DNA of 64,000 bases from Azorhizobium caulinodans ORS 571 (GCF_000010525.1 NC_009937.1:1865501-1929500), one strand, 5' to 3'. Positions 24,496-34,274 are shown, numbered from the stretch's first letter. The notes: generated from the letters alone by a model not told the origin. Made by a program: numbers and translations.

Positions 24496-26268
24496 GTGGC
24501 CGGCATGTTCTCCCCCACCCGCTGGTGGTCGCGGCTCGCCCTGCGGCCCAAGCTGACGTTGTCTTTCCTGATGGTCAGCGTGCCGCCGGTTCTGGTGGCG
24601 AGCTTCATCGCCGCCCAGACCATGTCGGCGGTTTTCGAGACCAACGTGCAGCAGTGGATCGGGGAGATCGCGCGCTTCATGGCCAATGAGGCCCAGGAGG
24701 CGCAGGAGGAGGCGATGCACGCGACCTCCATCGTGGCGAAGGCGCTGTCCCAGGCCTCCGCGCAACCGGCCGGCAGCGACACCTCGCTGGAGGCCTTCGC
24801 CGACCTGCTCACCTCGGTGGGATACGATTTCGTGCGCCTCTACGATGGCTCCGGCCGGGTGCTCTATGCCATGGGCGACCTTCAGCTCGCCCGGCCGCTG
24901 CCGCAGGAGCCAGTGGCCTCCATCTTCTTCGCCCACAGCCAGGGCAAGCCGGTGATGCTCGTCGGCGCCGTCCAGAAGCTTCGGCTGGGCGACGCGGATC
25001 ATTTCCTCTTCATCGGAAATCTGCTGGACGAGCAGTTCTTCAACGCGCCACAGACGATCCGCTCCCTGGACTTGCATCTGGTGGAAGTGCGCCATGAGGG
25101 GCGTAAGCTCCAGGACATTACCAGCGGGCAAGGCCGGCCCGCCGACGTTCCTCCCGATGTGCTCTCCCGCTTGCAGGAAGGTGCGGACAGCGTCAGCCGC
25201 GGGGGCGTGATGGGCGTTGGCCCCGCGGTGGCGTATGCCGCCTTGCGTGACGGCAACCATCATCTCGTCGGCATCGTCATCTGCCGCCTCAATGGTGCGA
25301 CGGCACTGTTCGAGCGCCTCGGCACGTGGTGGCTGTTCCTGGCGCTGGCGGCTGTCGCGGGCCTCCTGTCGCTTCTTGCGGGCATCGGCATGTCGCGCCG
25401 GCTCAGCGCGCCCCTGCGTCAGATCACGCAGGGCCTCACCTCTGTGGCCGACGGCGACTATCGCATCCGGCTGCGGGAGGAAGGCGGGCGGGAGATCGCC
25501 GACCTTGCGGCCGGCTTCAACACCATGACGGCGCAGCTCGAGACCCTGCACGCGCTCGAAGCCAAGATGCGCCACAGCGCGCAACTGGCGACGCTGGGGG
25601 AGGCGGCGGCGGTGATCGCCCACGAGATCCGCAACCCGCTGGGCATCATCAAGACCTCCACCGAACTGGTGCGGCGCAAGACCCAGCTTGCCCCCTCCGA
25701 AGACCGGCTGATGGGCTTCGTGCTGGAGGAGGTGAACCGCATCGAGCGCCTGGTGGCGGACCTGCTCGATTACGTGCGGCCCGACCATTTCGAGCGTCAC
25801 CGCATCGACCTGCTCGCCGAAGTGGTGCAGCCCGCCGTGGATTTCGCCGGCGCTGAACTCTCCCGCCGCGGCATCAGCCACGTGCTGATCGCGCCGGAAG
25901 GGCCGCTGCCGGTCAATGGCGATGTGGACCGGCTCTATCAGGCCCTGCTCAACCTGCTCCTCAACGCGGCCGACGCCGCCCCGGAGGGCGGGCATGTCAT
26001 TGTCCGGCTGAAGGCCTGTTCGGATGAAGTGACCCTGGAGGTGGAGGACAACGGCCCTGGCGTTCCGCCCGATGTGGAGGGCCGCATGTTCGAACCCTTC
26101 GTGACTTCCAAGGCGAACGGCACCGGCCTTGGCCTTGCCAAAGTCCAATCCACACTGCAGGCCCACGAGGGCGCGGTGTCCTATCGCAAGGCCCCCGGCG
26201 GCGGTGCGATCTTCAGCCTGCGTCTGGCGCTGGCAGAGGATCGTACGCTCGTGGCGGCCTCCCAATGA
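24496..26268 (+). CDS. membrane sensor histidine kinase (HAMP, HisKA, HATPase)
   Basis: A 590-residue kinase. A helix near residues 20-42 and another near 275-298 flank a periplasmic sensor of about 230 residues. HAMP follows (ITQGLTSVADGDYRIRLREE), then the phospho-acceptor His376 in AVIAHEIRNPLGIIKTS, and an ATP domain with LLNAADAAPEGG, VEDNGPGVPPD and GTGLGLAKV. The likely start is GTG at 24496, or ATG at 24505. It lies directly before an NtrC-type regulator and should phosphorylate it. The signal is unknown; the sensor domain looks cache-like but was not placed firmly. Confidence 0.88.
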   Translation: MAGMFSPTRWWSRLALRPKLTLSFLMVSVPPVLVASFIAAQTMSAVFETNVQQWIGEIARFMANEAQEAQEEAMHATSIVAKALSQASAQPAGSDTSLEAFADLLTSVGYDFVRLYDGSGRVLYAMGDLQLARPLPQEPVASIFFAHSQGKPVMLVGAVQKLRLGDADHFLFIGNLLDEQFFNAPQTIRSLDLHLVEVRHEGRKLQDITSGQGRPADVPPDVLSRLQEGADSVSRGGVMGVGPAVAYAALRDGNHHLVGIVICRLNGATALFERLGTWWLFLALAAVAGLLSLLAGIGMSRRLSAPLRQITQGLTSVADGDYRIRLREEGGREIADLAAGFNTMTAQLETLHALEAKMRHSAQLATLGEAAAVIAHEIRNPLGIIKTSTELVRRKTQLAPSEDRLMGFVLEEVNRIERLVADLLDYVRPDHFERHRIDLLAEVVQPAVDFAGAELSRRGISHVLIAPEGPLPVNGDVDRLYQALLNLLLNAADAAPEGGHVIVRLKACSDEVTLEVEDNGPGVPPDVEGRMFEPFVTSKANGTGLGLAKVQSTLQAHEGAVSYRKAPGGGAIFSLRLALAEDRTLVAASQ

Positions 26269-26299
26269 GCCGGCCGGGTGCGGCAGGCGGAGAATGAAG

Positions 26300-27682
26300 A
26301 TGGCTCCCGCGATCCTGGTGGTCGATGACGAGAAGCGCCTCGGCGAAGTGCTCGCGGCGGCGCTGACGGAACGCGGATTCGAGACGACGGCCGTGAGCAG
26401 CGCGGCGGCGGCACTCGCCTATTGCGAGGCCAATGCGGTTGATCTCGTGCTCACGGACCTGCGGATGCCGGACCGCAGCGGGCGGGACCTGCTGCTCGCG
26501 CTGAAGGAAGGGCGGCCCGATCTGCCGGTCATCATCATGACCGCCTATGCCACGGTGCGCGGGGCCGTTGACCTCATCAAGGACGGCGCCTTCGATTATG
26601 TGGCGAAGCCCTTCGAGCTCGATGACGTGGTCGCCACCATCGAGCGCGCGCTGAAGATCCGGGCGGTCGTCAACGAGAATGCCCGCCTCCGGATGGAGCT
26701 GGAGGGCCGCTACTGCTTCGACAACCTCATCGGCGAGAGCGCGCCCTTCCGCAACGTGCTCCAGCAGGTGGGAGAGGTGGCCCAGAGCCGGGCCAGCGTG
26801 CTGCTGCACGGAGAGAGCGGAACGGGCAAGGAACTGATCGCCCGCGCCATCCACTACAACAGCCCGCGCCGGGAGATGCCGTTCATCGCCGTGAACTGCG
26901 CGGCCATTCCCGAGACGCTGATCGAAAGCGAACTCTTCGGTCATGTGAAGGGGGCCTTCACGGGTGCCACCAGCAATCGCGAGGGCCGCTTCAGCGCGGC
27001 CGACGGCGGCACGCTGTTCCTCGACGAGATCGCCGATATGCCGCTCTCGGTGCAGGCCAAGGTGCTGCGGGCGGTTCAGGAGCAGAGCTTCGAGCCGGTG
27101 GGCAGCAGCAAGCCCCTGAAGGTGGACGTGCGCATCATCGCCGCCTCCCACAAGGACCTCCAGAAGGCGATCGCCGACGGCGCCTTCCGGATGGACCTGT
27201 ATTACCGCCTCGCGGTCTTCCCCATCACCCTGCCACCGCTGCGCGAACGCCACGATGATATTCCGCTGCTGGCGGCGCACTTTCTGCGCCGTGCGGCACA
27301 GGAGATGGGCAAGAAGATCGACGGCATCAGCCTGCCCGCGCAGGAGGCGCTGGCCCATTATGGCTGGCCCGGCAACATCCGCGAACTCCAGAACTGCATG
27401 GAGCGGGCCGCCATCGTCGCCCGCGGGCCGGTGATCGAGCCCAAGGATCTCATGCTGTTCGGCCCCGAAGCGCCGGGCGCATCGGCGCAGCGCGCGCTGC
27501 CCTCGGACCTTGATGGGGAATTGGAACGCATCGAGCGCGAGTTTCTGCTAGAAGCCCTCAAGGAAAGCGGCGGCGTGCAGGCGCGCGCGGCCGAGCGGCT
27601 CGGCATTACGGAGCGCAGCCTCTGGCATCGGGTCAAGAAGCTGGCGATCAAGGTGTCTCGGGTGGCAGAGCCCCATGAATAA
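26300..27682 (+). CDS. NtrC-family sigma-54-dependent response regulator
   Basis: A 460-residue activator. The receiver domain carries Asp53 ([10 protein letters not shown]); the AAA+ domain has Walker A GESGTGKE (from Gly171), the sigma-54 contact loop GAFTGA at residues 218-223, and Walker [13 protein letters not shown] Fis-type helix-turn-helix closes the protein ([20 protein letters not shown]). All parts are intact, so it should drive sigma-54 promoters. The only strong one in the window heads this same gene string at 18089. The ATG at 26300 sits seven bases from GGAG; an ATG at 26294 is too close to it. Confidence 0.9.
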   Translation: MAPAILVVDDEKRLGEVLAAALTERGFETTAVSSAAAALAYCEANAVDLVLTDLRMPDRSGRDLLLALKEGRPDLPVIIMTAYATVRGAVDLIKDGAFDYVAKPFELDDVVATIERALKIRAVVNENARLRMELEGRYCFDNLIGESAPFRNVLQQVGEVAQSRASVLLHGESGTGKELIARAIHYNSPRREMPFIAVNCAAIPETLIESELFGHVKGAFTGATSNREGRFSAADGGTLFLDEIADMPLSVQAKVLRAVQEQSFEPVGSSKPLKVDVRIIAASHKDLQKAIADGAFRMDLYYRLAVFPITLPPLRERHDDIPLLAAHFLRRAAQEMGKKIDGISLPAQEALAHYGWPGNIRELQNCMERAAIVARGPVIEPKDLMLFGPEAPGASAQRALPSDLDGELERIEREFLLEALKESGGVQARAAERLGITERSLWHRVKKLAIKVSRVAEPHE

Positions 27683-28472
27683 GATCAACGTCCTTTCGCG
27701 CGCGCTTCTGGCGGGACTGCTGCTTGCGGCGGCCGGCGCGCCGGCGCTGGCGGAAGACCCGGCTTCCGGCGGCTGGATCGTCACCCTCGGTGTGCAGACC
27801 TCCTACGGGCCGAGTTATCCCGGTGCGCGGAACACCGACATCGGCTTCATGCCGAGCTTCGACATCCGCGACGCGGGCGAGCCGGCGACCTTCGGTGCGC
27901 CCGACGATGATCTCTCGATCACCCTGTTCAAGCTGGGCGGCATTTCCATGGGGCCGACCTTCTCGTTGCGCGGCTCGCGACCGAACAACGCGCTGTTCGG
28001 ACTGCCGGGCTACAGCACGGCGCCGCAATTCGGCGTCTTTGCGGAATTCTGGCCGCTCGATAAGGCCATCCGCCTGCGCGGCGAAATCCGCCAGGGCGTA
28101 AAGGAGGATGACGGGATCACCGGGACGCTCGGCCTCGACTGGGTGACCTACGCGGGGCCGCTGACCTTCGGCATCGGCCCGCGCCTCCAGTTCGCCGACA
28201 GCTCGGCCATGCAGACCGCCTTCGGCGTCACGCCTCTCACCACCTTCATCAATCCCACGCTGACACCCTACACGCCGGGCGCCGGCGTGACATCCACCGG
28301 GCTTGCCGGTTCCGTGGCCTTTTCGCCCGCGCGGTCCTGGACCACGACCCTGTTCGGCGGCTACGACCGCCTCGTCGGCGCCGCCGCCGCGAGCCCCGTG
28401 ACCAAGCGCCTCGACGGCGTGAACCAGATGACCTTCGGCGTCAGCCTTGAGCGGGAGTTCAGCTTCCCCTAG
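27675..28472 (+). CDS. MipA/OmpV family outer-membrane protein, copy 1
   Basis: A 265-residue exported protein with a signal peptide ending APALA/EDP. The body has the MipA/OmpV pattern: WIVTLGVQTSYGPSYPGA, a mid-barrel LRGEIRQGVKEDDG, FGIGPRLQFADS and a final aromatic strand FGVSLEREFSFP. OmpV-type proteins are outer-membrane barrels; E. coli MipA helps link murein synthase and hydrolase. It overlaps the regulator gene by eight bases and ends the cluster. A second copy is at 36570. Confidence 0.85.
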   Translation: MNKINVLSRALLAGLLLAAAGAPALAEDPASGGWIVTLGVQTSYGPSYPGARNTDIGFMPSFDIRDAGEPATFGAPDDDLSITLFKLGGISMGPTFSLRGSRPNNALFGLPGYSTAPQFGVFAEFWPLDKAIRLRGEIRQGVKEDDGITGTLGLDWVTYAGPLTFGIGPRLQFADSSAMQTAFGVTPLTTFINPTLTPYTPGAGVTSTGLAGSVAFSPARSWTTTLFGGYDRLVGAAAASPVTKRLDGVNQMTFGVSLEREFSFP

Positions 28473-28514
28473 GTGAGATTGGGCGAACGCCATGCCGATG
28501 GGAGGTCCCGTCCC

Positions 28515-29663
28515 TCACGCCTCCATCTGGAGCGTGCGGGGGAGTTGGTCGAGCCGGGTGACGCCGAGCAGGGCCATGGTGGTGTCGAGTTCTGCCCGCA
28601 GCAGTTCGATGACTCGCGACGCACCCGGTGTACCGGCGGCGGCAAGGCCGTAGAGCGGGGCGCGGCCCACGAGAACGCCATCGGCCCCCAGCGCCAGATA
28701 TTTGGCGATGTCGCTGCCGCGCCGCACGCCGCTGTCTGCGAGTACAGTCAGCCGTCCGCCCGCCGCTGCGACGATGGCCGGCAGGACATGCGCCGGATGC
28801 GGCGCGCAATCGAGATTGCGGGCGCCGTGGTTGGAGACCACGATGCCGTCCACCCCGTGGGCGATGGCGCGGGTGGCGTCCGAGGCCCGCAGGATGCCCT
28901 TCAGGATCAGCCGCCCCTTCCAGTGCGCGCGCAGCGCCGCCACATCCTTCCATGAGACGTCGGTGGCAAGGCTGATCTCGTCCCCAACCACCGCGCGGCC
29001 GAGCGCGGTCCGGAATTCATCCGGATAGTGCGCGTAGGTGGGCATGCCGGTCGTGCGCAGCGTGCGCAGGAAGACGTCCGCGAACCAGCGCGGATGACAG
29101 AGCACGTCGATGCCCGCCCGCACCGAGGGCTTGAGCGGGATGCCGAAGCCATTGCGCTGGTTGTACTCACGCTTGGGCGAGACGGCGGTGTCCACGGTGA
29201 GCACCAGCGTATCCGCGCCGGCCCCCGCCGCCCGGTCGAGCAAGGCGAAGGTGCGCGCCCGGTTCTTCCACACATAGAGCTGGAACCAGAGGCGGGCACC
29301 GCTGTCCCGCGCGATGGTCTCGATCGACGTCATGGACTGGGTGGAGACGCAGAAGGGAATGTCATGCGCCTTGGCGGCGCGGGCCATGGCCACCTCGCCG
29401 TCATAGCTCATCAGGCCGGCGACGGCGGTCGGCGCGATCACCAGCGGGCAGGGTTGCGGCGTGCCGAACAGCACGGTGTCCTGCGCGCGCTGCGACACGT
29501 CCTCCAGCGCGAAGGGCGCGAGGCGGATGGCATCGAGCCCGGCCCGGTTGCCGGCGATGGAGACTTCATCCTCCGTGCCGCGATCGAGATATTCGAACAG
29601 GCCGCGGGGCAGGCGGCGGCGGGCGAGGCGACGTGCGTCCTCGACATTCAGCAGGGTCACCAT
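28515..29663 (-). CDS. FMN-dependent 2-hydroxyacid dehydrogenase (LldD type)
   Basis: A 382-residue flavin enzyme of the lactate/glycolate/mandelate oxidase family. Visible marks are FEYLDRGTEDEVS, APTAVAGLMSYDGEVA, the active-site His in VVSNHGARNLD (usually SNHGGRQLD) and LADSGVRRGSDIAKYLALG. It would oxidise an L-2-hydroxy acid and pass electrons to the respiratory chain or oxygen. Length suits the family. The ATG at 29663 is one base from the mazG stop, so the two share a transcript. The Ala and Asn in place of Gly and Gln near the active His could shift substrate choice. Confidence 0.85.
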   Translation of the reverse strand: MVTLLNVEDARRLARRRLPRGLFEYLDRGTEDEVSIAGNRAGLDAIRLAPFALEDVSQRAQDTVLFGTPQPCPLVIAPTAVAGLMSYDGEVAMARAAKAHDIPFCVSTQSMTSIETIARDSGARLWFQLYVWKNRARTFALLDRAAGAGADTLVLTVDTAVSPKREYNQRNGFGIPLKPSVRAGIDVLCHPRWFADVFLRTLRTTGMPTYAHYPDEFRTALGRAVVGDEISLATDVSWKDVAALRAHWKGRLILKGILRASDATRAIAHGVDGIVVSNHGARNLDCAPHPAHVLPAIVAAAGGRLTVLADSGVRRGSDIAKYLALGADGVLVGRAPLYGLAAAGTPGASRVIELLRAELDTTMALLGVTRLDQLPRTLQMEA

Positions 29664-29664
29664 G

Positions 29665-30516
29665 TCAGGAGGCGGCAGTCGTGGTCGCGGGGGCCCGTTC
29701 GGCCTGCTTGGCCTGCTGCCAGAGCGATTCCATCTCTTCCAGCGTCGCCTCCTGCGGCTTGACGCCCCGCGTAGCCAGCGCGCCTTCGAGGAAGCCGAAG
29801 CGCCGGGTGAATTTCTCGTTGGTGCCGCGCAACGCCGCTTCTGGATCGACCCCCGCATGGCGGGCGAGGTTCACCACCGCGAACAGGAGGTCACCCACCT
29901 CGTCCTTGATGGCCTCCGTGCCGCCGGCGTCCAGCGCTTCCGACACCTCTTCCGTCTCCTCGCGGATCTTGGCCAGCACCGCACGGGCATCGTTCCAGTC
30001 GAAGCCGACGCGGCCGGCCTTCTCTTGCAGTTTCAGGGCGCGGGTCATGGCCGGCAGGACGGCGGGCACGCCATCGAGGGCGCCGCCCTTGGTGTCCGGC
30101 GGCAGGCCGAGTGCGGCGCGGCTGGCGGCCCGCTCGGCCTTCTCGGCTTCCTTGATCTTGCCCCACAGGGCCTTGACCTCCTGCGGGCTGAGGTCGCGGG
30201 CCGTGCCGAAGACATGCGGATGACGGCGGATCAGCTTGGTGGTGATCGCCTCCACAACGTCGCCCATTTCGAACAGGCCCTGCTCCTGCGCGAGGCGGGC
30301 ATGGAAGACCACCTGGAGGAGGAGGTCACCCAGTTCATCCTTCAGGTCCGCAAGGTCGCCGCGCTCGATGGCATCCACCACCTCATAGGCTTCCTCGATG
30401 GTGTAGGGCGCGACGGTGGAGAAGTTCTGTTCGAGGTCCCATGGGCAGCCGGTCTCGGGCGTGCGCAGCGCAGCCATGATTTCCACCAGGCGGGCGATGT
30501 CGCGGGACGGCTGCAT
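29665..30516 (-). CDS. mazG: nucleoside triphosphate pyrophosphohydrolase MazG
   Basis: A 283-residue house-cleaning enzyme that cuts dNTPs and NTPs to monophosphates. It has the two tandem MazG domains, each with an EExxE-12-ExxD pattern: TIEEAYEVVDAI with LKDELGDLLLQVVFHA, then REETEEVSEALDAG with IKDEVGDLLFAVVNLARH. CPWD near the start and GFDWNDARAVLAKI before the second domain are family marks. It diverges from trmO across 83 bases. Confidence 0.93.
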   Translation of the reverse strand: MQPSRDIARLVEIMAALRTPETGCPWDLEQNFSTVAPYTIEEAYEVVDAIERGDLADLKDELGDLLLQVVFHARLAQEQGLFEMGDVVEAITTKLIRRHPHVFGTARDLSPQEVKALWGKIKEAEKAERAASRAALGLPPDTKGGALDGVPAVLPAMTRALKLQEKAGRVGFDWNDARAVLAKIREETEEVSEALDAGGTEAIKDEVGDLLFAVVNLARHAGVDPEAALRGTNEKFTRRFGFLEGALATRGVKPQEATLEEMESLWQQAKQAERAPATTTAAS

Positions 30517-30599
30517 GAGCGGGGCTCCTCTGGGGAAGGTGGGCGGCGGGACTCACCCCGAGGCGGCGCGCCGGATATGATGGGCGGGAGGAGAGCCCC

Positions 30600-31103
30600 A
30601 TGTCCGCGTCCCTGTCCAGCCTTCCGTTGTCGCCCGGCCGTCCGGAGGATATCCGCCCCGGTGAGCAGGCGGTGGCCCTGCCGCCCGATTTCGATGCCGG
30701 CCTCTATTTCATCGGCCGCATCCGCACCCCGTTTGCCGATCGCGCGGCCTGTCCCAAGCGCGCGTCGCCGGACGGGCCGGTCTGCACGCTGGAGTTCGAT
30801 GCCCGCTGGGCCGATGCGCTGACCGGCGTCGCGCCGGGCAGCCGGGCGCAGGTGCTCTACTGGATGGATCGGGCGCGGCGCGATCTGGTGCTCCAGAGCC
30901 CCCGGCGCGACGGCACCACCACCGGCACCTTCTCCGTGCGCTCGCCGGTGCGGCCCAATCCGATCGCTTCCTCCATCGTAGAGGTCGTGGCGGTCGACGG
31001 ACTGCGGGTTTCCGTGCGCAGCCTCGATTGCGTAGACGGCACGCCGCTCCTTGACCTCAAGCCCGATTATTGCGGCTTCGCCCACGCGCCGGGAGCCGAA
31101 TGA
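30600..31103 (+). CDS. trmO: tRNA (N6-threonylcarbamoyladenosine-N6)-methyltransferase TrmO
   Basis: A 167-residue member of the TsaA/TrmO (UPF0066) family, which methylates t6A37 in some tRNAs with S-adenosylmethionine. Landmarks are FIGRIRTPFADRAACPKR, VLYWMDRARRDLV, FSVRSPVRPNPIASSIVE and LDCVDGTPLLDLKPD. GGAGGAGAG before the ATG gives a strong start. It overlaps the next gene by ATGA. It is shorter than E. coli TrmO, which has a C-terminal domain missing here, as in other alphaproteobacterial forms. Confidence 0.88.
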   Translation: MSASLSSLPLSPGRPEDIRPGEQAVALPPDFDAGLYFIGRIRTPFADRAACPKRASPDGPVCTLEFDARWADALTGVAPGSRAQVLYWMDRARRDLVLQSPRRDGTTTGTFSVRSPVRPNPIASSIVEVVAVDGLRVSVRSLDCVDGTPLLDLKPDYCGFAHAPGAE

Positions 31104-31747
31104 TGTCGCTCTCCGATGCCGATGCGCTGGTCCATGGCGGCGACGACGGCGCTGGCCGTCACAGCTACGCCTTCCGCCCGCGGATGATCGGCGCCGCCAC
31201 GCGCGTGGTGCTCGATACGCGCGGTGCGGAGGGCCTGCTGGAATGGACGGTCGGGGCAACCTCCGGCCGCACGCCGCTGCGCGACATCACGCGCCTCAGG
31301 CTCCGTCACGAGCTCGGCCAGCTCGGCTCCTCGAATTTCGCCTTGCTCATTGAGGGGCGTGGCCTGCCGCGCCTGCGCATCGGCTCCGTATCGCGCACCG
31401 GGCTTACCGCCGTGAAGGATCACGGCCCGGCCTTCATCGCCTTCCTGAACGCCCTCCATGCCGCCTTGCTGCGCGACAGCGGGCGCGTGCGCTACGAGGC
31501 CGGCCTGCCGCGCTGGCGCTGGGGCGGGATGCTGGCGCTGTCCGCCTGCTGCGCGGCGGCCATCTGCTGGCTGGCGGCGCTGGCCTTTTCAGAGGGACAG
31601 GGCACGTCGGCGCTGTTGATCGTCGGCCTGTCGCTGGTGCTCGCCTTTCCGCTGGCGGAAACGCTCTGGCGCAACAGGCCGGGTCCTTACGAGCCCGACG
31701 CCCTGCCGCAACGCCTGCTGCCCTCTGTGAAACCGGGGAAGGATTGA
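31100..31747 (+). CDS. unknown membrane protein with two C-terminal helices
   Basis: A 215-residue protein I do not recognise. The first 130 residues look soluble (RMIGAATRVVLDTRGAEG, ITRLRLRHELGQ, GRGLPRLRIGSVSRTG), with a beta-rich flavour like a PH-type domain. Two helices follow near residues 143-187 (MLALSACCAAAICWLAALAF, then LLIVGLSLVLAFPLAETLW), and a short polar tail. Its start overlaps trmO, so they are co-transcribed. The gene ends convergently, 25 bases from ycjF. Confidence 0.6.
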   Translation: MMSLSDADALVHGGDDGAGRHSYAFRPRMIGAATRVVLDTRGAEGLLEWTVGATSGRTPLRDITRLRLRHELGQLGSSNFALLIEGRGLPRLRIGSVSRTGLTAVKDHGPAFIAFLNALHAALLRDSGRVRYEAGLPRWRWGGMLALSACCAAAICWLAALAFSEGQGTSALLIVGLSLVLAFPLAETLWRNRPGPYEPDALPQRLLPSVKPGKD

Positions 31748-31772
31748 CCCGCCCGAACGGCCGGTGGCCCGG

Positions 31773-32792
31773 TCAGGTCTCGGTGCGCCCTTTGGCTCTG
31801 GAGACCTTGGCGTCTTCCTCCGCCCTGCGGATGAGGCCCGCGGCAACGTCCGAGAGGCGCGGCGCGGGCAAGGCGGCGAAGGGCAGGGGGCGCGTCACCG
31901 CAATGGCGGCCAGGCCGAGGCGGGCGGTGAGCAGGCCGTTCACCACGCCTTCGCCGAGCCGGGCGGAGAGGCGGGCGGCGATGCCATGGCCGAGGATCTG
32001 CTGCACCAGACTGTCCCCCGCCGCCATGCCGCCGGTGACGGCGAGATGGCTGAGAACGTGGCGCGCCAGGCGGATCATGCCCAGCAGGCCGGGCCGCCCG
32101 CCATAGAGGTCCGCCAGCCGGCGGGTGAGGGTGAAGGCGGTATAGAGGACAAAGAACAGGTCCACGGCCGCGCGCGGTGACACGGCAGTCACCACCGAAA
32201 CGCGCTTGGCGGCATCGGAGACGAGGGCGCGGGCCTGCGCGTCCAAGGGCGCCATCAGCGTCCGCTCGGTCAGACGCACCAGATCGGCCCCGTCGATGAT
32301 CGCGCCGAGATGGGTGGAGAGATCGCCACGCGCCCGCGCCAGCGCGGGATTATCCTGCGCCAGCTTCAGGAGGTCCTTCGCGACGCCCTCGGCGGTGGGC
32401 CGGTCGTCGGTGGCGAGCGCATCCGCCGCCCGGTCCCGAAGGGCGTCCAGCGACGAGAGGCGGGCGAGGCCCAAGGCCTCGCGGCCGACGATCCCGATGA
32501 CGCCGACGCCGAACACGGCCGCAAAGGCGAGGCCGACGCTGCCGAGCCAGTCGGCGCGGGCGAACAGATCCTCGATGAGTTTCGAGACCGCGAGCCCCGT
32601 GCCGAGGCTGACGAGGCCCCCGAGCCCGGTCCAGAACAGGGTGCCGAGGGAAAAGCCGAAGCGCCGGCGCGGGCGAGGGGGCGGCAGCGCCTCCGGCAGA
32701 TCGGGTTCCGGTGGCAGCTCCGGCGGCGCCACGGTCAAGCCGGCCTCTTCCAGCCGGAAGATTTCGGGCCGGCGCCCTCTCGTCTCGCTCAT
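31773..32792 (-). CDS. ycjF: YcjF family membrane protein (DUF697)
   Basis: A 339-residue inner-membrane protein. An acidic, Pro-rich head is followed by two helices near residues 46-74 and 82-104, a helical stretch, and the DUF697 part (AVDLFFVLYTAFTLTRRLADLYG, RHVLSHLAVTGGMAAGDSL). YcjF is always found beside YcjX and is thought to anchor it; its job is not settled, with links to envelope stress. It starts 18 bases after ycjX on the same strand. Confidence 0.88.
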   Translation of the reverse strand: MSETRGRRPEIFRLEEAGLTVAPPELPPEPDLPEALPPPRPRRRFGFSLGTLFWTGLGGLVSLGTGLAVSKLIEDLFARADWLGSVGLAFAAVFGVGVIGIVGREALGLARLSSLDALRDRAADALATDDRPTAEGVAKDLLKLAQDNPALARARGDLSTHLGAIIDGADLVRLTERTLMAPLDAQARALVSDAAKRVSVVTAVSPRAAVDLFFVLYTAFTLTRRLADLYGGRPGLLGMIRLARHVLSHLAVTGGMAAGDSLVQQILGHGIAARLSARLGEGVVNGLLTARLGLAAIAVTRPLPFAALPAPRLSDVAAGLIRRAEEDAKVSRAKGRTET

Positions 32793-32810
32793 GCGCGCTC
32801 CATCACCCGA

Positions 32811-34271
32811 TCAGGCAAGGCGGTCGCCGAGGAGGAACTGCAACGCCCGGTCCAGCCGGATATGGGGAAGCGGAGCGCCCGCGCCAATGCCCGCGGGCGG
32901 GCGGAAGCGCAGGAAGCGGAAATCCGTGTCCGCGCCGTCGGTGCTGGAGAGGCCCCGGAAGCCCGCGCCTCCGGGCGCAAAGAGCGCATCGGGCACCGCC
33001 GGCAGGTCGCCGGGGAAGACGCCCACCTCTTCGTCGCCATCGAAGGTGTGGCCTGCCACCTCCTGCCCGGCCTCCGGCGTGCCGACGATGGCGGGGAGCA
33101 CTTCGCCGTTGCGGGTCATGGTGGCTTCCCGCGTCGCCCGCACCGCAGAAAGCGCCGCCACGTCGAACAGCGCGCCTTCAGCCTTGGCCCGCGCAAGCGC
33201 GCGTTCGACGAGCTTCTGGAGGATGGCCTCCAGCCGGTCGTGGCTCGTGTGGTGGAGATGGTCCGCCTTGGTGGCGGCGAACAGCACGCGCTCGATGCGC
33301 GGGCGGAAGAGGGTGCTGACGATGCTGTTCCGGCCGAGCCGGAAGGCGGTGAGGATGCTGTCCAGCGCGCGCTCCAGATCGGCGAGCGCGGCAGGGCCGG
33401 CATTGAGGGCCGAGAGCGCGTCCACCAGCACGATCTGGCGGTCGAGCCGGGCGAAATGCTCGCGGAAGAAGGGCCGCACCACGGCACTCTTATAGGCCTC
33501 GAAGCGGCGCTCCATCATGGCGGCGAGCGAGCCGGGCCGGGTCTTGCCGTCCGAGGGCAGGTCGAGCGGGGCGAAGGTCAGGGCGGGCGAACCCTCAAGA
33601 TCGCCGGGCATGAGAAAGCGGCCGGGCGGCAGCAGGCTCATGGCCACGCGCTCGCTGCGGCAGGCGGCGAGATATTGCGTGAAGGCAGCGGCGAGCGCCC
33701 GTGCCCCCGTCTCGTCCTCCGGGCCGGAGGGGCTCGCGGCGGCGAGCGCGCCGAGGAAGGGCGCGGCGAGGGGCGCACGCACGCCCTCGCGAGCAAGCGT
33801 CAGGCTGGTGCGGCAGAAGTCGGCATAGCTCATGTCGAGCAAAGGCAGGTCGAGCAGCCACTCGCCGGGATAGTCCACGAGATCGAGGGTCAGCGTGCGC
33901 TCCCCGCCGCGCGGCGGCGCGTAGCGGATTTCGAGCCGCAGTTCGCTGATGCGCGTGGTGGAGGAGGGCCACAGCCGCGCCTCCACGATCTGCGCCAGAT
34001 GGTCCTCATAGGGAAAGCGGGGCACCGCATCGTCCGGCTGCGGCTTCAGCACGGCGCCGGCGATGCGCCCGGAATTGGCGGCCTCGAACACGGGCAGCCG
34101 TCCACCGCGGATGAGCGCGTGGATCAGGGCGGTGGTGAACACCGTCTTGCCCGAGCGCGACAGGCCCGTGACGCCGAGGCGGAGCGTCGGCGCGGCGATG
34201 TCCTCCACCCGGTCGAAGAGCGCGCGAAGGCCGATGCGCGCCTCGTCCAGCAGCGTGATGCGTGCCGGCAC
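32811..34271 (-). CDS. ycjX: YcjX family P-loop GTPase-like protein (DUF463)
   Basis: A 486-residue P-loop protein. The phosphate loop is GLSRSGKT at residues 36-43, with LDLVDYPGEWLLDLPLL as a Walker B-like run, MLEMSYADF-type text just after and KADHL as a base-recognition motif. The family is tied to the phage-shock system in E. coli. It sits three bases after the phosphatase gene and before ycjF, forming one operon of three genes on the minus strand. Confidence 0.9.
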   Translation of the reverse strand: MPARITLLDEARIGLRALFDRVEDIAAPTLRLGVTGLSRSGKTVFTTALIHALIRGGRLPVFEAANSGRIAGAVLKPQPDDAVPRFPYEDHLAQIVEARLWPSSTTRISELRLEIRYAPPRGGERTLTLDLVDYPGEWLLDLPLLDMSYADFCRTSLTLAREGVRAPLAAPFLGALAAASPSGPEDETGARALAAAFTQYLAACRSERVAMSLLPPGRFLMPGDLEGSPALTFAPLDLPSDGKTRPGSLAAMMERRFEAYKSAVVRPFFREHFARLDRQIVLVDALSALNAGPAALADLERALDSILTAFRLGRNSIVSTLFRPRIERVLFAATKADHLHHTSHDRLEAILQKLVERALARAKAEGALFDVAALSAVRATREATMTRNGEVLPAIVGTPEAGQEVAGHTFDGDEEVGVFPGDLPAVPDALFAPGGAGFRGLSSTDGADTDFRFLRFRPPAGIGAGAPLPHIRLDRALQFLLGDRLA

Positions 34272-34274
34272 GCG

